DNA from: an uncultured Oscillospiraceae bacterium
GTDB taxonomy: Bacteria; Bacillota; Clostridia; Oscillospirales; Oscillospiraceae
Reading direction: 5' to 3'
Length of the DNA: 8,994 nt
NCBI GenBank assembly: GCA_910587785.1
Contig: CAJUOA010000116.1
Span: forward strand, 1 to 8,994
The position numbers were made by a program, and so were the translations under genes. The notes under the pieces are model-generated. The model ran no database searches. It saw only the letters and a program-made list of their open reading frames with translations, and was not told the origin of the DNA. Numbering within the stretch: the stretch's first letter is position 1; every line of letters begins with the position of its first letter. Positions 4,319-8,994 of the stretch are shown piece by piece.

Positions 4319-4519
4319 GTGACGCATAAACTCAAAATCAGCGTGTCCAAGGAACCCCAGAGCGGCGGCATCGTGCAGTGCCGGAATGTGTCCCTGCGGG
4401 AAAAGCTGCTCACCCGGCTGTTGGGGCGGCAGGAAAAGGTGATGATCCTGGTTCCCGGCAACAGCGTGGAGTCGGTGTGTATCACCGAGGTGCCGGAGGG
4501 AGGTGCGGCCTGTGAGTAG
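4319..4519 (+). CDS. 66-aa conserved small protein of the replication operon
   Basis: The product (MTHKLKISVSKEPQSGGIVQ, CRNVSLREKLLTRLLG, RQEKVMILVPGNSVESVCIT, EVPEGGAACE) looks like a small beta-alpha-beta domain with strands at about 3-9, 17-22, 41-46 and 52-57. I recognise its type as a frequent, unnamed companion of this operon in Clostridia phages and integrative elements, but know no function. The GTG at 4319 is chosen because AAAGGA lies about 10 nt upstream. The earlier TTG at 4271 precedes that site and would start within the hairpin. It overlaps the next gene by 8 nt, which argues for coupled translation. Confidence 0.68.
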   Translation: MTHKLKISVSKEPQSGGIVQCRNVSLREKLLTRLLGRQEKVMILVPGNSVESVCITEVPEGGAACE

Positions 4520-4856
4520 GATCAAGTTGCTCCTGGATGTCATCGAGGACATCCGCTCTCTGGCGGACAGCCTCCAGGCTGTGGCCACCGCCCTGGGCCA
4601 GAGCGACTCGGAGGATGCTACCGCTCCCGTCCCGACCCCAACTGCGCCCTCTGCCCCGGCTTCCACCGACCCGCCGCCCAAGGCCATCACGCTGGAGGAG
4701 GTCCGGGCGGTGCTGGCGGAGAAAAGCCACGATGGGTATACAGACCAAGTGCGGGGGCTGCTCCAGAAGTACGGGGCCGAGAAACTCAGCGGCGTGGACC
4801 CCAAGCACTACGCCGCGCTGCTGAAGGACGCGGAGGTGCTGGGCCATGCCACCTAA
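4512..4856 (+). CDS. 114-aa two-segment operon protein upstream of DUF2800
   Basis: The protein has a conserved N-terminal helix (MSRIKLLLDVIEDIRSLADS then LQAVATALGQ, 1-30), a Pro/Ala/Thr-rich linker (36-58) and a C-terminal helical module: ITLEEVRAVLAEKSHDGY (59-76), QVRGLLQKYGAEKLSGVDP (79-97) and HYAALLKDAEVLG (99-111). Similar proteins sit immediately before DUF2800 genes in Clostridia phages and are sometimes mislabelled as an rRNA biogenesis protein. The C-terminal module resembles small helical domains attached to phage DNA-metabolism proteins, so an adaptor role in replication is plausible but unproven. The GTG at 4512, 8 nt after GGAGGGAGG (4495-4503), is preferred over the GTG at 4503 inside that site. 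It overlaps DUF2800 by 11 nt. Confidence 0.75.
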   Translation: MSRIKLLLDVIEDIRSLADSLQAVATALGQSDSEDATAPVPTPTAPSAPASTDPPPKAITLEEVRAVLAEKSHDGYTDQVRGLLQKYGAEKLSGVDPKHYAALLKDAEVLGHAT

Positions 4857-5988
4857 CAGCCACGCCATCCTCTCCGCCTCCAGTTCCCACCGCTGGATGA
4901 ACTGTACCCCCTCCGCCCGTCTGGAGCGGGAGTTCGCCGACCGGGAAACGGAGGCCGCTGCCGAAGGCACCGCCGCCCATGCACTCTGCGAACACAAGCT
5001 CCGCCGCGCTCTGAAGATGCGCTCCCGCAAGCCGGTGTCCAAGTACGACTGTGACGAGATGGACGCATACACAGACGGCTATGTGGAGTTCGTGCTGGAG
5101 CAGCTTGCCCAAGCCAAGCTGGAGTGTTCCGACCCACTGGTCCTCATCGAACAGCGGCTGGACTTCTCCTGCTGGGTCCCGGAGGGCTTCGGCACCGGGG
5201 ACTGCCTCATCGTGGCGGACAAGCTGCTCCACATCATCGACTTCAAGTACGGCCAGGGCGTTCTGGTGGAGGCCGAGGAAAATCCCCAGATGATGCTGTA
5301 TGCCCTGGGTGCGCTTCGGCTGTTCGACTCCCTCTACGACATCACCGAGGTGAGCATGAGCATCTACCAGCCCCGCCGGGATAACGTGTCCACCTGGGCG
5401 ATCTCGGTGGACGAGCTGAACGCCTGGGCGGAGAACGTCCTCAAGCCCAAGGCGGAGCTGGCCCACAAGGGCAAGGGGGACTATCTCCCCGGCCCCTGGT
5501 GCCAGTTCTGCAAGGCGGCGGTGAAGTGCCGCGCCCGCGCCGAGGAGAAGCTCCAGCTTGCCCGGTTCGAGTTTGCCCCACCGCCGCTCCTCTCGGATGA
5601 GGAGATCGAGGAAATCCTCAGAAAGCTGGATGATCTCACCAAGTGGGCCAGCGAGATTCAAGCCTACGCCCAGGACGCCGCCATCAATCACGGGAAGGTC
5701 TGGCAGGGCTTCAAGCTGGTGGCCACCCGCACCAACCGCCGTTACACAGATGAGGAGGCGGTGATCCAGGCCGCGAAGGAGGCTGGATACACCGACATTT
5801 TCAGAAAGAGCCTTATCCCAATCACCGAGATGGAGAAGTTGATGTCCAAGAAGGAGTTCAACCGTATCCTCGGCGCTCTGGTGGAGAAGCCCCAGGGCCG
5901 TCCCACGCTCGTTCCCGTTACTGACAAACGCCCCGCCCTGACCAACACCGGTGCGGGTGAGGAATTTACTGAAATCAAGGAGGACTAA
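4846..5988 (+). CDS. DUF2800 RecB/Cas4-like PD-(D/E)XK nuclease with Fe-S-type cysteines
   Basis: The 380-aa protein carries the phage DUF2800 nuclease signature. Visible elements are GTAAH with His45, Glu102 (IEQRLDF), Asp119 (GTGDC), the Asp132-Phe-Lys134 pair (IIDFKYGQG) and Gln148-Tyr152 (NPQMMLYALG). These are the usual metal-binding and catalytic residues of RecB-like exonucleases. Cys20 together with Cys219, Cys222 and Cys228 (WCQFCKAAVKC) has the 1+3 spacing that holds a 4Fe-4S cluster in AddB and Cas4. The C-terminal third (from about 245) is helical and basic. It probably processes DNA ends during phage recombination or replication; the biochemical role is inferred. GGAGG at 4832-4836 lies 9 nt before the ATG. 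Four nucleotides separate it from the DUF2815 gene's first codon, so coexpression is nearly certain. Confidence 0.9.
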   Translation: MPPNSHAILSASSSHRWMNCTPSARLEREFADRETEAAAEGTAAHALCEHKLRRALKMRSRKPVSKYDCDEMDAYTDGYVEFVLEQLAQAKLECSDPLVLIEQRLDFSCWVPEGFGTGDCLIVADKLLHIIDFKYGQGVLVEAEENPQMMLYALGALRLFDSLYDITEVSMSIYQPRRDNVSTWAISVDELNAWAENVLKPKAELAHKGKGDYLPGPWCQFCKAAVKCRARAEEKLQLARFEFAPPPLLSDEEIEEILRKLDDLTKWASEIQAYAQDAAINHGKVWQGFKLVATRTNRRYTDEEAVIQAAKEAGYTDIFRKSLIPITEMEKLMSKKEFNRILGALVEKPQGRPTLVPVTDKRPALTNTGAGEEFTEIKED

Positions 5989-5991
5989 TTC

Positions 5992-6540
5992 ATGCCTACT
6001 CAGAAATCCAACACCAAGGTGGTCACCGGCATTGTCCGGCTGTCCTACGCCAATGTCTGGGAGCCTGCCTCCATCAACGGCAGCAACCCCAAGTACAGTG
6101 TGTCCCTCATCATTCCCAAGAGCGACGCCAAGACCATCGCCGCCATCAACGCCGCCGTGGATGCCGCCATCAAGGACGGTGTGGCGAAGTTCGGCGGGAA
6201 GGTACCGCCCAAGGGCGCTCTGAAGCTGCCCCTCCGGGACGGCGATGCCGAGCGGGATGACGAGGCGTACAAGGGGTCCTACTTCGTCAACGCCAACAGC
6301 ACCACCGCGCCCCAGATCGTGGACAAGGCCGTCCAGCCCATCCTGGACCGGGCCGAGGTCTACTCCGGTTGCTACGCCCGCGTGTCCATCAACTTCTACG
6401 CCTTCAACACCAATGGCAACAAGGGCATCGCCTGCGGCCTGGGCAACATCCAGAAGGTCCGGGACGGGGAGCCGCTCAGTGGCCGCACCTCCGCCGCTGA
6501 CGATTTCGCCACCGATCTGGACGATGATTTTCTGTCCTGA
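5992..6540 (+). CDS. DUF2815 phage ssDNA-binding protein
   Basis: The 182-aa protein matches the DUF2815/Enc34-like ssDNA-binding family: VVTGIVRLSYANVWEP (10-25), YSVSLIIPKSDAKTIAAINA (35-54), a variable basic/acidic middle (KLPLRDGDAERDDEAYKGSY) and GCYARVSINFYAFNTNGNKG (about 126-145), with GIACGLGNIQKV following. These form an OB-fold. The C-terminus is strongly acidic (DDFATDLDDDFLS), like the tails that other single-stranded-DNA-binding proteins use to contact partners. It would coat ssDNA during synthesis by the polymerase encoded next and cooperate with the DUF2800 nuclease. AAGGAGG at 5977-5983 lies 8 nt before the ATG. The protein appears full-length. Confidence 0.9.
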   Translation: MPTQKSNTKVVTGIVRLSYANVWEPASINGSNPKYSVSLIIPKSDAKTIAAINAAVDAAIKDGVAKFGGKVPPKGALKLPLRDGDAERDDEAYKGSYFVNANSTTAPQIVDKAVQPILDRAEVYSGCYARVSINFYAFNTNGNKGIACGLGNIQKVRDGEPLSGRTSAADDFATDLDDDFLS

Positions 6541-6558
6541 GACTATGTGCGCCGGGTG

Positions 6559-6598
6559 GCGGGGCTTCGGCTCCGCTGCCTTTCGGCGCAGAAAGGGG
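6559..6598 (+). promoter_or_regulatory. Tandem hairpins that can mask the polymerase ribosome binding site
   Basis: GCGGGGC (6559-6565) and GCTCCGC (6570-6576) close a TTCG tetraloop, an exceptionally stable type, with one G-T wobble. Immediately after, CCTTTC (6579-6584) pairs with GAAAGG (6591-6596), which is most of the ribosome binding site GAAAGGGG of the polymerase gene. No T-run follows, so translational control is more likely than termination. Confidence 0.6.
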
Positions 6599-6603
6599 AC
6601 AAT

Positions 6604-8628
6604 ATGAAATCACTCAGTATCGACTTGGAGTCGTTTTCCTCCGCTCCGCTTAATAAGTGCGGTGTGTATAAGTATGCGTCCTCGCCGGATTTTGAAATCC
6701 TGCTGTTCGGTTACTCGGTGGACGGCGGGCCTGTCCAAGTGGTGGATTTCACCGCTGGGGAGCAGCTCCCCACCGAAGTGCTGTCGGCACTCACCGACTC
6801 CGCCGTGACCAAGTGGGCCTTCAATGCCCAATTTGAGCGTGTGTGCCTGTCCCGCTGGCTGGGGATGCCGGTGGGCGAGTATTTGGAGCCGGACTCCTGG
6901 CGCTGCACGATGGTGTGGTCGGCGACCCTTGGCCTCCCCCTCTCGCTGGAGGGTGTGGGTGCTATCCTCGGCTTGGAGAAGCAAAAGCTGAAGGAGGGCA
7001 AGGACCTCATCCGCTACTTCTGCACCCCAGCCAAGGATCGGGATGGAGGACAATTTCGCCACCACCCGGAGGATGCCCCGGAGAAATGGGAGCGTTTCAA
7101 AGCCTACAACCTCCGGGATGTGGAAACGGAGATGGCCATCCAGCAGAAGCTGTCCCGGTTCCCGGTGCCGGAAAATATCTGGGACGAGTACCATCTCGAC
7201 CAGGAGATCAACGACCGGGGTATCGGTGTGGACATGGAGCTGGTGCGGCAGGCCATCGGCATGGATGACCTCTCCAAAGAAAAGCTGACTGCCCAGATGC
7301 GGCGGCTGACTGATCTGGAAAACCCCAACTCCGTCCAGCAGATGAAACAGTGGCTGGCAGACCACGGGCTGGAGATGGACAGCCTCGGCAAAAAGGAGGT
7401 CGCCGCCCTGCTGAAAACCGCTCCCGCGCCACTCTCGGAGGTACTGCTCCTGCGGCAGCAGTTAGCCAAATCCAGCGTGAAGAAATACACAGCGATGGAA
7501 ACGGCGGTCTGCCCGGATGGACGGGCCAGGGGGATGTTCCAATTCTACGGTGCCAACCGCACCGGGCGCTGGGCAGGGCGCATCATTCAATTACAAAACC
7601 TGCCCCAAAACCATCTGCCCGATCTGGCCGAGGCCCGCTCGGTGGTGCGCACCGGCGACCTCGCCGCCGTGGAGATGCTCTACGAGGATGTGCCGGACAC
7701 CCTGTCCCAGCTCATCCGCACCGCCTTTGTGCCGCAATACGGCAGGAAGTTCATCGTGTCTGACTTCTCCGCAATCGAGGCGCGTGTCATCGCCTGGTTC
7801 GCCGGGGAGCAGTGGCGGCAGGAGGTGTTCGCCCAGGGCGGCGACATTTACTGCGCCTCCGCCTCCCAGATGTTCCATGTGCCGGTGGAGAAGCATGGCA
7901 GGAATGCCCATCTGCGGCAGAAAGGCAAAATTGCGGAGCTGGCCTTGGGCTATGGCGGATCGGTCGGCGCACTGAAATCAATGGGCGCACTGGAAATGGG
8001 TGTGCCGAAAGATGAACTGAAACCGCTGGTGGACGCTTGGCGCGCCTCTAATCCCCGCATCGTCCAGTTTTGGTGGGATGTGGACCGGGAGGTCAAGCGG
8101 TGTGTAAAGGAACGGTGCGCCACGGAGACACACGGCCTCCGCTTTATCTACAAGAGCGGATTCCTGTTCATCACCCTTCCCTCCGGTAGACGGCTGGCTT
8201 ATGTGAAGCCGAAGATCGGCGAGAACCGCTTCGGCGGTGAGTCCGTCACCTACGAGGGTGTGGGCGGCACGAAGAAGTGGGAACGACTGGAAACATTTGG
8301 TGGAAAGTTGGTGGAAAACATTGTGCAAGGAACCGCCAGAGATATCCTCATGTACGCCATGCAGACGCTGCGGTGCTGCTCCATCGTGGCCCATGTCCAT
8401 GACGAGCTTATCATCGAGTGCGACCGCAGGGTCGCTCTCTCCGCTGTGTGTGCGCAGATGGGCCGGACGCCACCTTGGGCGCAGGGTCTGCTGCTCCGGG
8501 CGGACGGCTACGAGTGCGATTTTTACCAAAATAGTCTCTCGGATACTCGAGTAGAAGAGGCAGCGGTCCGCCGCAGGGCCTGGAGCACACGCAGGGAGGA
8601 GCGTGATTGTCGAAAACGGGCGCAATAA
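6604..8628 (+). CDS. Family A DNA polymerase (phage type, 3'-5' exonuclease plus polymerase), altered C-terminus
   Basis: The 674-aa product extends new DNA strands during element replication. The exonuclease domain shows SIDLES (Asp7, Glu9), FNAQFE (Asn74) and YNLRD (Tyr168, Asp172). The polymerase domain shows motif A VSDFSAIEAR (Asp387, Glu392), motif B with Arg438-x3-Lys442-x7-Tyr450-Gly451 (RQKGKIAELALGYGG), and motif C VHDEL (His599, Asp600, Glu601). There is no 5' nuclease domain, as usual for phage enzymes. The ATG at 6604 is chosen because GAAAGGGG lies 5 nt upstream; the GTG at 6547 is upstream of the hairpins. Family members normally stop just after GYxCxFY(K/Q). Here the frame runs on from about Asn643 for 32 residues of unrelated basic sequence into an insertion element. 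Catalysis should be unaffected. Confidence 0.93.
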   Translation: MKSLSIDLESFSSAPLNKCGVYKYASSPDFEILLFGYSVDGGPVQVVDFTAGEQLPTEVLSALTDSAVTKWAFNAQFERVCLSRWLGMPVGEYLEPDSWRCTMVWSATLGLPLSLEGVGAILGLEKQKLKEGKDLIRYFCTPAKDRDGGQFRHHPEDAPEKWERFKAYNLRDVETEMAIQQKLSRFPVPENIWDEYHLDQEINDRGIGVDMELVRQAIGMDDLSKEKLTAQMRRLTDLENPNSVQQMKQWLADHGLEMDSLGKKEVAALLKTAPAPLSEVLLLRQQLAKSSVKKYTAMETAVCPDGRARGMFQFYGANRTGRWAGRIIQLQNLPQNHLPDLAEARSVVRTGDLAAVEMLYEDVPDTLSQLIRTAFVPQYGRKFIVSDFSAIEARVIAWFAGEQWRQEVFAQGGDIYCASASQMFHVPVEKHGRNAHLRQKGKIAELALGYGGSVGALKSMGALEMGVPKDELKPLVDAWRASNPRIVQFWWDVDREVKRCVKERCATETHGLRFIYKSGFLFITLPSGRRLAYVKPKIGENRFGGESVTYEGVGGTKKWERLETFGGKLVENIVQGTARDILMYAMQTLRCCSIVAHVHDELIIECDRRVALSAVCAQMGRTPPWAQGLLLRADGYECDFYQNSLSDTRVEEAAVRRRAWSTRREERDCRKRAQ

Positions 8629-8994
8629 CCCAGACGCAGGCAAGTGCATCTTTTTTGAAATATGCAGTTTCAGACGTTACCAGAGGATAGCCGCAAAACC
8701 GGTGACCTGTGGCTGTTCCCAGGCAAAGAGATGGAGGAGCATCATGGACACATAGAGGCGGCAGTACCACATTTTGGTGGAGCGATGATGACCGTCTTCC
8801 AAATGAAGATCCTCTTTCAAGCGCTTGTTGCAGCGTTCGGAAGATGTGCGGGCCTTGTATTCGTTTTTCCACTGCTCAGAATCACGTGGCGGGATGTTGA
8901 TCAGTCTGGGGTTATCTTTCCGGACAAGATGGACCGTCCTTGTTGCGATAGGTAAACCTTTGAAGTCATCTCCGGCTTTTCCCCCGCTTAGCAC
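8530..8994 (-). mobile_element. End of an insertion sequence, continuing beyond the right edge
   Basis: The segment contains the 3' end of a leftward transposase gene plus about 145 nt of non-coding end sequence. Its left border is placed near 8527-8532, where the polymerase protein stops resembling its family. A perfect 10-bp palindrome, TACTCGAGTA (8544-8553), lies near that border. The exact terminal inverted repeat and target duplication cannot be defined because the other end is outside the window. Confidence 0.6.
8677..8994 (-). CDS. DDE-type IS transposase, C-terminal part (partial)
   Basis: The leftward frame is open to the right edge, so the 5' part of the gene lies outside. The 105 visible residues include LINIPPRDSEQWKNEYKART, SSERCNKRLKEDLHLEDGHH and RSTKMWYCRLYVSMMLLHLF. 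This matches the end of DDE transposases of the IS4/IS5-like superfamily, in which an R-(T/R)-S-x-E-R-x-N-(K/N)-R block carries the last catalytic Glu and is followed by HRSxKMWYxRxY. The Glu in SSER is probably that residue. The valine codon at 8994-8992 is not a true start, merely the edge. The specific IS family is not assignable from this fragment. Confidence 0.82.
   Translation of the reverse strand: MLSGGKAGDDFKGLPIATRTVHLVRKDNPRLINIPPRDSEQWKNEYKARTSSERCNKRLKEDLHLEDGHHRSTKMWYCRLYVSMMLLHLFAWEQPQVTGFAAILW

Noticed and set aside
4786..5691. Long leftward ORF of 301 codons opposite the DUF2800 gene
   Set aside because: Its composition is typical of an antisense frame in G+C-rich coding DNA. 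The plus-strand DUF2800 frame has clear nuclease motifs and a good ribosome binding site.
6547..6603. GTG start adding 19 codons to the polymerase
   Set aside because: It lies upstream of the hairpins and the true ribosome binding site, and the added residues do not resemble the family's N-terminus.
6610..7365. Leftward ORF of 251 codons opposite the polymerase gene
   Set aside because: It is an antisense shadow of the exonuclease half of the polymerase, which has all expected motifs in the forward frame.
8411..8872. Leftward ORF of 153 codons across the polymerase/IS junction
   Set aside because: It overlaps the transposase in another frame and the polymerase motif C region. No ribosome binding site or domain supports it.
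1..8994. CRISPR array, tRNA genes or long tandem repeats
   Set aside because: No regularly spaced repeats, tRNA-like cloverleaf segments or tandem arrays were seen by eye in the window.

Overview
The window looks like a mosaic of mobile-element DNA from a Gram-positive anaerobe, most likely a gut Clostridia member. This rests on strong AGGAGG-type ribosome binding sites, tightly packed and overlapping small genes, Tn916 ORF7/ORF8-like regulators and a clostridial-phage replication set (DUF2800, DUF2815, family A DNA polymerase). There are no rRNA, tRNA or recognisable housekeeping genes. By eye the left ~2.4 kb is richer in A and T than the region from about 4.4 to 8.6 kb, which fits a mixed origin.

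Layout. (1) 1-1457: a strong rightward-type terminator sits at 49-93. Next comes a compact leftward run of four small genes of phage lysis/accessory type: a one- or two-helix membrane protein, a probable Tad1/Acb2-type cyclic-nucleotide sponge (anti-defence), a three-helix holin-like protein and a 95-aa protein of unknown function. (2) 1496-1735: a rightward 58-aa single-helix membrane protein that was too short for automatic ORF listing, closed by a clear intrinsic terminator. (3) 1787-3247: a translationally coupled rightward run. It holds a sigma-region-4 protein whose first ~40 residues look like a different small membrane protein, an HTH_16 (Tn916 ORF8-like) regulator and a stand-alone DUF3825 protein. 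(4) 3316-3597: a small zinc-ribbon protein. (5) 3598-3845: a structured leader with a strong terminator whose 3' arm is duplicated just before the next ribosome binding site. (6) 3846-8628: the phage-type early/replication operon, consisting of a sigma-like regulator, two small operon proteins, a DUF2800 RecB/Cas4-like nuclease with four Fe-S-type cysteines, a DUF2815 ssDNA-binding protein and a family A DNA polymerase with intact exonuclease and polymerase motifs. (7) From about 8530 to the right edge: the end of an insertion sequence with a leftward DDE transposase, which appears to have replaced the last codons of the polymerase gene.

How the genes fit together. The right half would make a transcription regulator, an end-processing nuclease, an ssDNA-binding protein and a replicative polymerase for element or phage DNA synthesis. 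The left half carries membrane/lysis-type and host-defence-evasion functions. The middle carries the ICE-like regulators. Three features mark likely recombination or insertion points: a 19-bp near-repeat at 1449-1467 and 1754-1772, the chimeric sigma gene, and the polymerase/IS junction. All family assignments come from reading the protein sequences; no database search was run.
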